Counted from the stretch's first letter, positions 51,843-61,421 are shown. The stretch: 64,000 bases of DNA from Aphodovivens avicola (GCA_018712515.1 DVGW01000018.1:13560-77559), one strand, 5' to 3'. Program-made: numbers and translations. Notes: generated by a model from the letters alone, not told the origin.

Positions 51843-54020
51843 CTATCGCTTCCCCGCCAGCAAAGGCGTGAGCGATTTGAGCGCCAGCACGTCCACCCGG
51901 CGCGTTGCGCGCGAGATGGTGGTGTACAGGCGTCGGCGCGCCAAAGGCTCGTCGGGGAACAGCTCGCCGCTTGCGTCGGGCACGATGACGTGGTCGAACT
52001 CCAGGCCCTTCGCCAGTTCCAGCGTGATCAGGATCACGCCCGATTCGGGCAGCGTGTCCTGGCGGCCCATCAGGCGGGGAGCGTCGTCGCCCAGGATGGC
52101 TTGGATGCGGCGCGCCTGGCTTTTCCACGGCACGACCACTGCGGCAATGCCGTGATTCTCGTCCGACAGGCGGCGCGCCTCGGCAACGGTCTCGCGCAGG
52201 GCGACGGTATGCTCGTCCTCGCTTGGCAGAACGCGAATGCGCGGCGGGACCTCGTCGCGCTGGACCGACGACACGCGCCCGCGCTCCTCCTCGGACAGCA
52301 GGCTGGAGAACAGGTCGGTGATGGCGGGCGCCGAGCGGTAGCTGGTCATGAGGAAGCACTCCTCCACCTGCCCCCGCGCGCGCTCGAACACGGCGCGCAC
52401 CTCGGAAAACGTCGCCGTTCCCGGCTTGATCGCCTGGTTGGGATCGCCCAGCAGCATGAAGTGCGCGCGGCGGAAGAACCGCGCGAGCACCGCCAGCTGC
52501 GCCGCCGTGTAGTCCTGCACCTCGTCGATCATCACGTACTTGGCGTTGGGGTTGCCCAGGCCCGTCACGGCCATCTTCAGGTAGAGCCACCCCACCGGCG
52601 TCAGGTTCTCCACATCCAAAAGGCGCATGCCGATGCGGTCCAGGCGCAGCCAGTCGTCGTTTTCGACCATGCGGTGCGCCTCGCCGTAGCGATCCATCAG
52701 GTACTTCATCGTCAGCTCGCGCGCCTCGCGCTCGTCCTCGGGGTCGAACGGGCCGTTGAACAGGCGCAGCTGCTCGTCGAGGTCGAGCCCCAGGATCTCA
52801 TCCTGCGTGCTCTCGTTGCCGGCCATCGACTTCAGGCGGCTCTCCAGGCGCTCCTCCAGCTCCTCGCGCATGAGCGCGACCAGATGCGGGCCCGGCTCGA
52901 TGCGCTTGAACTTCTCGCGCACCTGGCGGATCTGCGCCGCAGAGATCAGACGCGTGCCTGCCACCACGATGTCGCGGTAGTCGTCCGGCTCGAACGTCAG
53001 GCCGCCGCACGCCGCGTCGATGCGGTCCAGCTCCTCGATCGGCGATTCGGCCTCGGCGCCGCCGCGTCCGGCGGGCAGCAGGCGCTCGGCGAACTCCGCC
53101 CACGTGATGGTGACGGGGTTGCGCTCGCCCAGCTCGGGCAGGACGTTGTCGATGTAGTGGCGGAACACCGGGTTGGGCGTGATCAGGAACACCTCGCTGG
53201 GATCCAGGTCCTCGCGGCGCTGGTAGAGCAGGTACGCGATGCGCTGCAGCAAAACCGACGTCTTGCCCGAGCCGGCGATGCCGCTCACCAACAGCACCGG
53301 CACGTCCTCATGGCGGATGACCTGGTTCTGCTCCTTTTGGATGGTGGCGGTGATCGCCTTCATCTGGTCGGTGCGCCGCTCGGACAGCGACCGGAGCAGA
53401 AGCGCGTCCTGGATGGCGACGGTGGTGTCGAAGTAGGCCTTGAGCACATCCTCGCTGATGTCGAACTGGCGGCGCAGCTTGAGGTCCGCCGAGATCGTGC
53501 GGCCGTTGGCGTGGTAGGACGTGCGGCCGTTCTCCTGGTTGTAGTAGGTCTCGGCCACCGGGCTGCGCCAGTCCACGACCAGGCGCTTGTAGTTCTCGTC
53601 GGCGATGCCGGCGTTGCCGATGTAGAGTTCCTTGGGGGCGTCCGTCGGCTTGAACTGTAACACGACCTTGGCGAAATACGGCTGTTTGAGCAGCGCCTGC
53701 ACGTCGGCGAGTTTGCGCGCGTTGACGTCGTGGGAGATGTTGTACGCTTCGATGACGCGGTTGATGGTGGCCAGCTCCGCGGCGGTCTCGAGCGCCTCGT
53801 CGTCGCCGGCGAAGTTCAGCGCCAGCTCGTCGGCCATGTCCTTCTTGTCCTGGGCCGCCTCGCCGCTGGTCTTGTCCAGCTTTGCCGCCAGATCGCGTCC
53901 CATGCGGCGCAGCGCCGCGTGCACTTCCGACAGGTGCGCCTGCTCCTGCTGGAATACGGGATCGTCCGCATCGGCGACGACGCCGTCAGCGGCAGCGGGA
54001 TTGGTCATCGGATCGCTCAC
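51843..54020 (-). CDS. helD: HelD-like UvrD-type helicase (RNA polymerase recycling)
   Basis: A 725-residue superfamily 1 ATPase. It has an N-terminal coiled region (FQQEQAHLSEVHAALRRMGR) and the HelD signature YIGNAGIADENYKRLVVDWRSP near residue 135. Walker A is VSGIAGSGKTSVLLQRIAYL, Walker B/motif II YVMIDEVQDYTAAQ, and motif V/VI ITLELAKGLEFDHVIVPDAS and LYTTISRATRRV. HelD proteins dislodge stalled RNA polymerase from DNA and help recycle it; some actinobacterial forms protect from rifampicin. The GTG start follows AGGAGG closely; an ATG four codons in is an alternative. Confidence 0.88.
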   Translation of the reverse strand: MSDPMTNPAAADGVVADADDPVFQQEQAHLSEVHAALRRMGRDLAAKLDKTSGEAAQDKKDMADELALNFAGDDEALETAAELATINRVIEAYNISHDVNARKLADVQALLKQPYFAKVVLQFKPTDAPKELYIGNAGIADENYKRLVVDWRSPVAETYYNQENGRTSYHANGRTISADLKLRRQFDISEDVLKAYFDTTVAIQDALLLRSLSERRTDQMKAITATIQKEQNQVIRHEDVPVLLVSGIAGSGKTSVLLQRIAYLLYQRREDLDPSEVFLITPNPVFRHYIDNVLPELGERNPVTITWAEFAERLLPAGRGGAEAESPIEELDRIDAACGGLTFEPDDYRDIVVAGTRLISAAQIRQVREKFKRIEPGPHLVALMREELEERLESRLKSMAGNESTQDEILGLDLDEQLRLFNGPFDPEDEREARELTMKYLMDRYGEAHRMVENDDWLRLDRIGMRLLDVENLTPVGWLYLKMAVTGLGNPNAKYVMIDEVQDYTAAQLAVLARFFRRAHFMLLGDPNQAIKPGTATFSEVRAVFERARGQVEECFLMTSYRSAPAITDLFSSLLSEEERGRVSSVQRDEVPPRIRVLPSEDEHTVALRETVAEARRLSDENHGIAAVVVPWKSQARRIQAILGDDAPRLMGRQDTLPESGVILITLELAKGLEFDHVIVPDASGELFPDEPLARRRLYTTISRATRRVDVLALKSLTPLLAGKR

Positions 54021-54244
54021 GGGACCTCCTCATCGGAAAAGGGGCGGACGGGCCGCATCGGACGGGCCGTTTCGAACGTGCCGCGTCGGACACCCCTTTC
54101 GAAAAACATGCCGTAGTATTGTAGCGCGACGCCGCCCGCGCGGACATGTGCTTCCTCTGAAACTACGTGCGAGAATGCATGGCGTTTTCGCCGCGGCCTC
54201 CCTACGCGCGCGCAGGAGCCGTATAATGGACGGAAGAAAACGAG

Positions 54245-54282
54245 GATGCCCGCAGGATGGACGGTCCTGCGGGCATCGTTTT
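54245..54282 (+). terminator. Terminator-like hairpin in the leader of the cation-efflux gene
   Basis: A perfect 13-bp stem GATGCCCGCAGGA/TCCTGCGGGCATC, a 7-nt loop and GTTTT, 30 bp before the ATG of the efflux gene. A TATAAT at 54222-54227 would start RNA just ahead of it, giving an attenuator-like leader. Alternatively, a 29-codon frame from the ATG at 54226 (AGGAG 7 bp upstream) crosses the hairpin and ends by ATGA overlap with the efflux start. The two readings exclude each other for RNA started at this TATAAT. Confidence 0.6.
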
Positions 54283-54311
54283 GCCATCCCGCCAGCAAAG
54301 GAAGCGCGCCC

Positions 54312-55490
54312 ATGACCGAATGGCTCGTCCGCCGTTTCGTGAAAGACCACCAGAACACCGGCAACGTGCAGGTGCGCACGCGCTACGGCCAGTTCGCCGG
54401 CATCGTCGGCATCATCTGCAACCTGCTGCTATGCCTGGGCAAGGGCATCATCGGCCTTGTCGCCGGGTCGGTGTCCATCGTGGCCGACGCCGTGAACAAC
54501 CTCTCCGACGCGGCGAGCAACATCATCAGCCTTCTGGGGTTCAAGCTGGCCAGCAAGCCCGCCGATCCCGAGCATCCCTACGGCCACGGCCGCTACGAGT
54601 ACCTGTCGGGGCTTGCCGTGGCGATCCTCATCGTGTTCATCGGATGGGAGCTCCTAAGGTCCTCCTACGACAAGATCGTCAACCCCTCGCCCACCGAGTT
54701 CAACGCCGCCGTGGTGTGCGTGCTGGTGCTGTCCATCCTGGTGAAGCTGTGGATGATGGTGTTCAACCGCACGCTCGGGCGGCGCATCAACTCCACGACG
54801 CTCGAAGCGACGGCGGTCGATTCGCGCAACGACGTCATCTCGACGGGCGTGGTGCTGCTGTGCGCCATCGCCTCGCACTTCACCGGCGTCGACCTGGACG
54901 GCTGGGTGGGCCTCGCCGTGGGCGCCTTCATCGTGTGGAGCGGCGTCCAGCTCGTCCGCGACACCGTCGATCCGCTGCTCGGCCGCGTGCCCGACCCCGA
55001 GCTCGTCAAGCACATCCACGACAAGATCATGTCTTATCCGGGCGTGCTGGGCACCCATGACCTGATGGTGCACGACTACGGCCCCGGCCGCCAGTTCGCC
55101 AGCGCCCATGTCGAGATGCCCGTCGAGGCCGACCCCATGGAAAGCCACGACCTCATCGACAATATCGAGCAGGACTTCAAAAACGACGATGGCCTGATCG
55201 TCACGCTGCACTACGACCCCATCGTCACCGACGACCCCGAGGTCAACGACATGCGCAACTGGATCGACGCGCAGGTGAAGACGATCGACGCGCGCCTGTC
55301 CATCCACGATCTGCGCACCGTGCCCGGGCCGACGCACGTCAACGTGCTGTTCGACTGCGTGAAGCCCGCCGATTCGCCGCTTTCCGACGATGAGTTGCGC
55401 GATCGCGTGGGCAAACTGGTGGTCGCGCGGTATCCTAAGGCGATCTGCAAGATCACCATCGACCAAAGCTACGTGAGCTCGCAGCAATGA
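54312..55490 (+). CDS. Cation diffusion facilitator family metal efflux protein
   Basis: A 392-residue CDF transporter with six helices. The metal-site motif is SVSIVADAVNNLSDAASNII (N-x-x-S-D in helix 2; the usual HxxxD of zinc members is NNLSD, as in manganese/iron-type members). HPYGHGRYEYLSGL follows and ATAVDSRNDVISTG (DxRND) is in helix 5. The C-terminal ~170 residues include the cytoplasmic ferredoxin-like dimer domain (DLMVHDYGPGRQFASAHVEM) and an extended tail. The metal is not certain; manganese or iron is suggested by the Asn/Asp sites. AAGGAAG precedes the ATG. The stop codon lies inside a REP-3 repeat. Confidence 0.9.
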   Translation: MTEWLVRRFVKDHQNTGNVQVRTRYGQFAGIVGIICNLLLCLGKGIIGLVAGSVSIVADAVNNLSDAASNIISLLGFKLASKPADPEHPYGHGRYEYLSGLAVAILIVFIGWELLRSSYDKIVNPSPTEFNAAVVCVLVLSILVKLWMMVFNRTLGRRINSTTLEATAVDSRNDVISTGVVLLCAIASHFTGVDLDGWVGLAVGAFIVWSGVQLVRDTVDPLLGRVPDPELVKHIHDKIMSYPGVLGTHDLMVHDYGPGRQFASAHVEMPVEADPMESHDLIDNIEQDFKNDDGLIVTLHYDPIVTDDPEVNDMRNWIDAQVKTIDARLSIHDLRTVPGPTHVNVLFDCVKPADSPLSDDELRDRVGKLVVARYPKAICKITIDQSYVSSQQ

Positions 55491-55517
55491 GAAAAAGGGA
55501 CAGTCACTTTTTCTCAT
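55487..55517 (+). repeat. REP-3 element overlapping the efflux gene stop codon
   Basis: 31 bp, identical to the copy at 37074. Bases 2-4 are the TGA stop of the CDF gene. It ends 22 bp before the start of the rhomboid gene. Confidence 0.92.
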
Positions 55518-55539
55518 TTTGGAACGCAAGGAGACCTGC

Positions 55540-56535
55540 ATGACCGAGCCCTTCGCACCATCCATCCCGTCCGGCTTGCCGCTGCGCTTCGCGTCGGACG
55601 CGGTGCGCACGCGCGCGCTGCGCTTCGAGCGGCTGAAGCCCTCGGGATGCCCGTCGTCGCCGCTGCGCTTCGCCGAGGGGTACAGCGCCGATGGCGGAAG
55701 CGCCAACGGCTCGGGGGGCGGCACCGGCGTCGAAAGCGGCCCCGGCAACGCGCCTCAGCGCACCGTCATCGACGAGGACCAGCTCAAACGCATGATGCGC
55801 CAAAACGACGGCTTCCTGCGACGCAACAGCCACCAGCTGGTCACGCTCATCCTCATCGCCATCACCTGCGTCGTCTACTTGGTCGAAGTCGTGCTGTCGG
55901 GGATGCGCCTCGAAGCCGACACCCAGGTCCTCATCGACATGGGCGCGATGATCCCGATCCTGGTGCAGGGCCCGACCGACCTGTGGCGGTTCGTGGCGCC
56001 GATGTTCCTGCATATGGATCTGATGCACCTGCTGTTCAACATGGTGGCCCTCTACAGCGTCGGCATGACGCTCGAGCGGATCCTGGGCAGGGCCGGATTC
56101 CTGGCGCTGTACTTCGTGGGCGGCATCACCGGCAATGTGGCGTCGTATGCGTGGGGGCTGTTCGCCGAAGGCGGCCTGACCGTGTCCGCCGGCGCCTCGA
56201 CCAGCGTGTTCGGCCTGTTCGTGGCCGTGGCGCTGCTGGCGGTGCTGGCACGCGGCAACCGCCGCTACCTCGCCGCCTACAGCAAGGGCATGCTCGCCGT
56301 GATCCTCGTCAACGTGGCGTACAGCCTGCTCGTGCCCGGCATCTCCATCAGCGGGCACCTCGGCGGCGCCATCGGAGGCGCGATCGCGATGCTGATGATC
56401 CCCAGCAAGAACCTGCGCACGCCCAAGCCGCTGTGCGCCGTGGTCGCGGTGCTGTGGATCGCCGGCATGGCCGCCGCCATCTGGTGGGGCCTGGGCGAGG
56501 TTCCCACCGTCGCGGTGAACCTGCTGGCAGGATAG
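55540..56535 (+). CDS. Rhomboid family intramembrane serine protease
   Basis: A 331-residue membrane protease. After ~90 soluble residues come six or seven helices. The rhomboid signature is complete: FLHMDLMHLLFNMVAL (HxxxHxxxN, Asn167), the Ser motif GASTSVFG with Ser220, and the His helix SGHLGGAIGG with His273. It cleaves membrane proteins within the bilayer; the substrate is unknown. CAAGGAG precedes the ATG at 55540. A REP-3 separates it from the CDF gene on the same strand. Confidence 0.9.
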   Translation: MTEPFAPSIPSGLPLRFASDAVRTRALRFERLKPSGCPSSPLRFAEGYSADGGSANGSGGGTGVESGPGNAPQRTVIDEDQLKRMMRQNDGFLRRNSHQLVTLILIAITCVVYLVEVVLSGMRLEADTQVLIDMGAMIPILVQGPTDLWRFVAPMFLHMDLMHLLFNMVALYSVGMTLERILGRAGFLALYFVGGITGNVASYAWGLFAEGGLTVSAGASTSVFGLFVAVALLAVLARGNRRYLAAYSKGMLAVILVNVAYSLLVPGISISGHLGGAIGGAIAMLMIPSKNLRTPKPLCAVVAVLWIAGMAAAIWWGLGEVPTVAVNLLAG

Positions 56536-56578
56536 CCCCGCAAGGCGCGCAGCTTTGCGCCAAAGGTGTGACAAAGGT

Positions 56579-56766
56579 GTGCCAAAGGGACACATCCAAT
56601 GGCACGGGCGTGCCATATGTGTGCCATTTGATGTGTCCCTCTGTCCTTGATGTGTCCCTCTGTCCTCTTCCTCTGTCCTTTGTCACCCCGCGAAGCAGCG
56701 GCCGTAAGGCGAGTCCGTCCCCTCTCTTAGTCGAAATGAGAAAAAGCGACCGTCCCTTTTTCTCAT
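56579..56766. repeat. REP cluster after the rhomboid gene
   Basis: A reverse REP-1 copy (56579-56605, one mismatch) is followed by a diverged forward copy (56621-56646) and a further partial unit with TGATGTGTCCCTCTGTCC. A reverse-orientation REP-3 with two mismatches (56736-56766) ends the cluster. REP-1 and REP-3 occur side by side. This fills most of the 56536-56819 gap. Confidence 0.85.
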
Positions 56767-56819
56767 TCCCGTCAGAGAAGGCGGTGGAACCGGATCCCGG
56801 GTCCTGGGGCGTGCGCCTC

Positions 56820-58007
56820 CTATTTCGCAAGCGCCTTGGTCGCTGCGATCGCGATCAGTGCCACGGCGATCGCGCTGCCGATAGGCAGAAGGATGCTCGC
56901 CCATTCGACGGCAGAGGGCAGGTACGCCTGCGTCATCGCGAACGCGTCGCCCATCGTCGCGTACTGGCCGGTCGACATGGGGTACGCCCATTCAGGCGAA
57001 GGCTGATTGGAGAGCCCCGCGAACAGCGTGGGCGCGGCGAACGCCGGATACAACAGCATCAGGCGATGGGCGAACATGCCGACGATCGCAAGGGCAGACG
57101 CCGCGCCGAGCTCAGCCGCCCCCGCCTTGCCGCCGCGCGTCAGGAGCAAAACGGCTGCGATGATCGGAAGCCCCAGCTCGATCGCGTAAAGCGGGGCGTA
57201 CGCCGCGATCACGTCCAGCGTCGCCCGGCTTGCCGCCGTTCCCTCGATGGCGAGCATCCCCAGCTCCGCCAGCGCCAAGGCAACATGCACGACGATCGCG
57301 ACAGCCAGCAGCTTGCCGAGGGAGCGGGCCGCCCCCAGCGAGTCGGCGCCCGCATCCACGGATCCGCCACGACCCGAAACGGTCGCCATCGCCAGCACGA
57401 GCGCGAATCCGCACACGATCGCCACCATCAAGAAATCGACGGGCACGATAACGCTATGCCACCAAACGCGGGCGCTGAGCAGCGCAAACAGCATGCCCTC
57501 GATGATCTGCAAGACCACGGCGGCGACAGCGCCGACGATCATCCATGCACGCGCCGACTTCCATGAACGAGCCAACGCGACCAAGCCCACCACCGACGAG
57601 ACGATGAAGAATGTCAGTGCCATCATGTCCCACGCCAGAGGCGAGACGACATTCAGGTGCAGCAGCATCGCCAAGATGTTCTCCGGCGATCCCAGGTCGG
57701 CGATGATCGCGACCGACGCGCCGATGGCGCCGCCCAACCCCACCGCCTGGGCAGGCAGGGCAAACCGCTGCAGCTCGGGACGCTTCGAAAGAACGATGTA
57801 GCTGGCAGCCAACTGACCGCCCGCGCCGAAACCCACGCAGAAGGCGAACATGCCGATGAGCAGACCCCAGCAGAACACGTTGCCCATGTTGGTGGTGGCG
57901 AGCAGCCCCGTCGTAAGCTGAGCGACCCACGCCGCAAGACCCGCCGCCATGATGATGAGTGCGACGACGAGCGCGCCCAGCTGTTTTTTGGACATCAGCT
58001 TCTTCAT
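56820..58007 (-). CDS. NrfD/DmsC-type membrane anchor subunit
   Basis: A 395-residue membrane protein with about ten helices, of the NrfD/PsrC family. It anchors a molybdoenzyme to the membrane and exchanges electrons with quinones. Landmarks are MGNVFCWGLLIGMFAFCVGF, GSPENILAMLLHLNVVSPLA and ARVWWHSVIVPVDFL. It is the third gene of the operon after the catalytic and ferredoxin subunits. The ATG at 58007 is used; a GTG two codons earlier overlaps the previous stop and is also possible. Confidence 0.88.
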   Translation of the reverse strand: MKKLMSKKQLGALVVALIIMAAGLAAWVAQLTTGLLATTNMGNVFCWGLLIGMFAFCVGFGAGGQLAASYIVLSKRPELQRFALPAQAVGLGGAIGASVAIIADLGSPENILAMLLHLNVVSPLAWDMMALTFFIVSSVVGLVALARSWKSARAWMIVGAVAAVVLQIIEGMLFALLSARVWWHSVIVPVDFLMVAIVCGFALVLAMATVSGRGGSVDAGADSLGAARSLGKLLAVAIVVHVALALAELGMLAIEGTAASRATLDVIAAYAPLYAIELGLPIIAAVLLLTRGGKAGAAELGAASALAIVGMFAHRLMLLYPAFAAPTLFAGLSNQPSPEWAYPMSTGQYATMGDAFAMTQAYLPSAVEWASILLPIGSAIAVALIAIAATKALAK

Positions 58008-58009
58008 GA

Positions 58010-58750
58010 TCACTCACCGTCCGTTCCCATCGCGGTTCCCACACCCGCCGCATCGAACAGCGCAGATGCGTCCTCGATTCCACGTGTCGATTTGAGATAG
58101 AGCACTTTCGGATGCGTGCCATGCTCCTCGCCCAGCACGAAGGTTTCGCGGCCTTCCAGGTAGCGCGAGATCTCGGAATCCGGATCGTCCAAATCGCCGA
58201 AGATGCGCGCATTGCCGGGGCAGCCCGCGCAACACGCGGGCTCGATGCCCTGGCTGGTGTACTGCACGCAGAACGTGCATTTCTCCACCACGCCCTCAGG
58301 ACGCTGCGGCGTGTACACCAGTCGCCCGTCCTGACGGTACTCGGCAGGATATCCGTAGGAATACGTCGCACCCTCCGTGCCCGGCAACGGCTCCGCATGA
58401 CCCCAATTGAACTGGCGCACGCCGTAGGGGCATGCCGTCATGCAATAGCGGCAACCGATGCAGCGCTCGAAGTCCACCAGCACCACGCCGTTCTCGTCGG
58501 TGTAGGTGGCGCCGGTCGGGCATACGCTCTGACACGGCGCATCGTCGCAATGCTGACAGCTCACGGGAAGGAACTCCATGCGCGGCTGCCCCTCATCGTT
58601 CAACACCGACGTGCCGTACTCGGGCGCACCTGGCACGAACACGCGGTTCCACCAAATGCCCTCAGGCTGCGCATGATGACCCTTGCAGATCACCGCGCAG
58701 GTACGGCATCCGATGCATCGATCCAGGTCGACCGCCATCGCATACCTCAT
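58010..58750 (-). CDS. DmsB-type 4Fe-4S ferredoxin subunit
   Basis: A 246-residue electron-transfer subunit with four cysteine groups: DRCIGCRTCAVICK, VSCQHCDDAPCQSVCPTGA, ERCIGCRYCMTACPYGV and EKCTFCVQ…CCAGCPGNA, enough for four 4Fe-4S clusters. It links the molybdoenzyme to the membrane subunit. Its start overlaps the stop of the catalytic gene by 4 bp, and its stop overlaps the membrane-subunit start region, so the three genes are translationally coupled. Confidence 0.92.
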   Translation of the reverse strand: MRYAMAVDLDRCIGCRTCAVICKGHHAQPEGIWWNRVFVPGAPEYGTSVLNDEGQPRMEFLPVSCQHCDDAPCQSVCPTGATYTDENGVVLVDFERCIGCRYCMTACPYGVRQFNWGHAEPLPGTEGATYSYGYPAEYRQDGRLVYTPQRPEGVVEKCTFCVQYTSQGIEPACCAGCPGNARIFGDLDDPDSEISRYLEGRETFVLGEEHGTHPKVLYLKSTRGIEDASALFDAAGVGTAMGTDGE

Positions 58751-61344
58751 GCGATCACCTCCTTAAGCGCACCGCCGGCTTCCAGCAGACGCACATCGCA
58801 CACGCACTCGTTCCATGCCATGTTGGGAGACCACACGCTCGACACGTAGTAGATCTCGTGGATGGGATTGATCCAGGGGAAGATGAGAGAGTTGTAGCTC
58901 TCGTCCCCGGTATAGCGGCTCCACCAGCCCATGTCGAAGATCACCTGGCCGGGATACATGCCCGGATCGACGATGAGCGCGCCGTTAACCTTGCCGCGGC
59001 TGTTGAACACCTCCACCACATCGCCTTGGGACAGACCCTTCTTCTCGGCATCGTCGGGGTTCATGAACACCTTGGGAGTGTCGTTTTGCAGTTCGAGCAT
59101 GAACGGGTTGTTGCAGTAGGTGGCGTGCACGCGGAACAGGCTGTTGCGCGTTAGGTATGCGAACGGGTACTTCTCGCGCGCTTCGGGGTCGGCGGCGTAT
59201 TCGGTATCCTCGAATGCCGGCTTGTAGCAGGGCAGCTGCTCGCCCATCTCGAGAAAACGGTCTTCGTCTTTGTAGAACTCGATGCGTCCCGACTTCACGA
59301 ATTTCGCCGTCGCATCAAGCGCGTTGGGGCGCGAGACCGTGGGGAACGGCAGACCTTCGTGGATCTGCTCCCAAAACGGGATCTTCTTCTCGCCGGGGTT
59401 GCTGTGCGCCAGCTTGCACGGACCTGCTTTGAGATCCTCCACCGTGATGTGGTCGATCGTTTCTCCGCCGTTTTCAAGCAGCGTGCGCAGAACCTCCTCA
59501 GCGGCCGCTTCCGCCTCCTCTGGCTCGAATTCAGGCCACATGTCGGCAACGGACGGGTCGATGCGGCAGGCAAGCTCCTTGCACGTCCACAGCTCGGGAC
59601 GCGCGATGCCCGGCGGGTCAACCATCGGCTGCATGATCTGCACCCACGGGTGCAGCGGGGTGATGACCAGCTCCGTTTTCTCGTACCAGCTGGCACTGGC
59701 GAAGGTCACATCGGAATAGTCGACCGTCTTGGTGTGCTGGAACTCGAAGCAGATGACGCACTCAAGCTCGCCGGACTCCTTCGCGCTGCGCAGCCAGTTG
59801 GCGACGTTGTGCTGCTCGAACGGATTGCCCCAACCCACGACCAGGGCTTTGAATCCAGCTTCGGGGAAACTCGCGCTCATCGTATCGGTGCGGCCGTTGA
59901 CGGCGTAATGGAACGGCGCGGATGCGCGCTTCGGGCGCGGCGGGATGAACCACGACGCCGTGCTGAAGCGCGTCTTGTACTGGCCGACATACGTGGAGAT
60001 GCCGCCGCCGAGCTGGCCGATATTGCCCGTGAGCGCGGCAAGCAGCGCGCAGGCGCGCCCCTTCAGGTCTCCATGGTGCCACTGCATGGCGGAGCCTCCG
60101 AAGATGATGTGCATGGGCTTGACCGCCGCGCATTCGCGCGCGATGCGCTGGATGGTATCGGCAGGCACGTCGGTGATGGCGCTCGCGGATTCCAGGTCGT
60201 ACGCTTCCAGGCTCTCGCGCAGCAGCGTGAACGAAGTCTTCGCGGATACGGTGCCACCACCCGCCAGCGGCACGTCGAAGGCGCCTTCCAGCGCGTACCC
60301 GTCGGTGCCGCCCAAGTGCTCGGGGTCCACCGCCACCGGAACGCCCGCCGCCGCATCCCACGCCACGTAGGTCTCGCGATAGGCGGGAACATCCAGCGCC
60401 GACAAGCCCGCCACCTGCGCGGCAGCAAGACGCTTCCCCGTCACTGTGTCGATGAGCAACGGCAGGTCGGTGAAATTCCTGCAGAACGACTCGTCAAACA
60501 GCCCCTCGTCGATGATCACCTTGGCCGCCGCCAGCGCGAACGCGGCGTCGGTGTCGGGCTTGATGCGCACCCATTCGGTGGATTTCTCGGCCGTTGCCGA
60601 ATAGTTGGGGTCGAAGCACACCACCTTGCCGCCCGCCTCGCGCGAGTAGTTGAGGAAATGAGAGTCGGGCAGGCGCGTGACCATCGGGTTCGAGCCGAAG
60701 ATCATCGTGTAGCGCGAGTCCTCCCATTCGTAGCTTTCGAGCTCCTCGCTTTGGCATCCGAACGTCTCAGGCCAGAACATCGGCAGGTCGCCGTTGAGCT
60801 CGTAGCCGCCGATGGCCGACCACCCCATCATGTTGGTAAGGCGCACCAGCGCGCCCTTCTGCACATGGCCCGTGCCCTGGACCTGCCAGATGACGCCGAT
60901 CGAATCCGGACCGTACTTTTCCGCGATGTCACGCAGCTTTTGCGCGGCAGTGTCAAGCGCGGTATCCCAGTCCGCCTCCTCCAGCTCGCCGGTCTGCTCG
61001 TTGCGGATGAGCGGCGCCGTCAGGCGCTCGGGGCCGTGGATCATCGTGTTGATGGAGACGCCCTTGAGGCATCCGCGCGGGTTGTACCGCTCGTAGGGGT
61101 AGTCCGCCGCCTGCGAGATCATCTTGATTTGCCCGTCGTGGACGAACGCCTTCATGCCGCAGGACCCTGTGCAGTTGGGGGCGCAGGTGGTGCGCACCCA
61201 CCTCCCCTCAGGCGGCGTCGATTCCGCCAGCGCCTTGGCAGCGGGGATCCCCGTCGCGACTCCGACAGCGCCCGTGCCCAATGCGGCAAGGGCGGCAGCG
61301 GATCCCGCTTTCACGAAGGTGCGGCGCGTGATTTCGCTTCCCAT
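58747..61344 (-). CDS. Tat-exported molybdopterin oxidoreductase (DMSO reductase family)
   Basis: An 865-residue catalytic subunit. The Tat signal is ITRRTFVKAG (Arg7-Arg8), with cleavage after residue ~40. Cys54, Cys58, Cys62 and Cys92 bind a 4Fe-4S cluster. Molybdopterin-domain motifs follow (WQVQGTGHVQKGALVRLTNM, IFGSNPMVTRL, GGGISTYVGQYKT), then the C-terminal dinucleotide-binding domain with AYLTRNSLFRVHATYCNNP. The stretch where DmsA has its Mo-ligand Ser reads NGDLPMFWPETFG, with no obvious Ser, so the metal ligand and hence the substrate differ from classical DMSO reductase. Eggerthellaceae carry many such enzymes for alternative electron acceptors; the acceptor here is unknown. The ATG at 61344 has GAGAGG upstream. 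Confidence 0.9.
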   Translation of the reverse strand: MGSEITRRTFVKAGSAAALAALGTGAVGVATGIPAAKALAESTPPEGRWVRTTCAPNCTGSCGMKAFVHDGQIKMISQAADYPYERYNPRGCLKGVSINTMIHGPERLTAPLIRNEQTGELEEADWDTALDTAAQKLRDIAEKYGPDSIGVIWQVQGTGHVQKGALVRLTNMMGWSAIGGYELNGDLPMFWPETFGCQSEELESYEWEDSRYTMIFGSNPMVTRLPDSHFLNYSREAGGKVVCFDPNYSATAEKSTEWVRIKPDTDAAFALAAAKVIIDEGLFDESFCRNFTDLPLLIDTVTGKRLAAAQVAGLSALDVPAYRETYVAWDAAAGVPVAVDPEHLGGTDGYALEGAFDVPLAGGGTVSAKTSFTLLRESLEAYDLESASAITDVPADTIQRIARECAAVKPMHIIFGGSAMQWHHGDLKGRACALLAALTGNIGQLGGGISTYVGQYKTRFSTASWFIPPRPKRASAPFHYAVNGRTDTMSASFPEAGFKALVVGWGNPFEQHNVANWLRSAKESGELECVICFEFQHTKTVDYSDVTFASASWYEKTELVITPLHPWVQIMQPMVDPPGIARPELWTCKELACRIDPSVADMWPEFEPEEAEAAAEEVLRTLLENGGETIDHITVEDLKAGPCKLAHSNPGEKKIPFWEQIHEGLPFPTVSRPNALDATAKFVKSGRIEFYKDEDRFLEMGEQLPCYKPAFEDTEYAADPEAREKYPFAYLTRNSLFRVHATYCNNPFMLELQNDTPKVFMNPDDAEKKGLSQGDVVEVFNSRGKVNGALIVDPGMYPGQVIFDMGWWSRYTGDESYNSLIFPWINPIHEIYYVSSVWSPNMAWNECVCDVRLLEAGGALKEVIA

Positions 61345-61421
61345 GATTTCGCCTCTCCCTCTTATCCCTCTCGTCTTGCAAGCTAGGGACAGTGTGAGGG
61401 GAGACCCGGGGCGCACGTAAG

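Noticed and set aside
54125..54311. Manganese (yybP-type) riboswitch before the cation-efflux gene
   Set aside because: The characteristic conserved loops were not found; only a simple terminator-like hairpin is visible.
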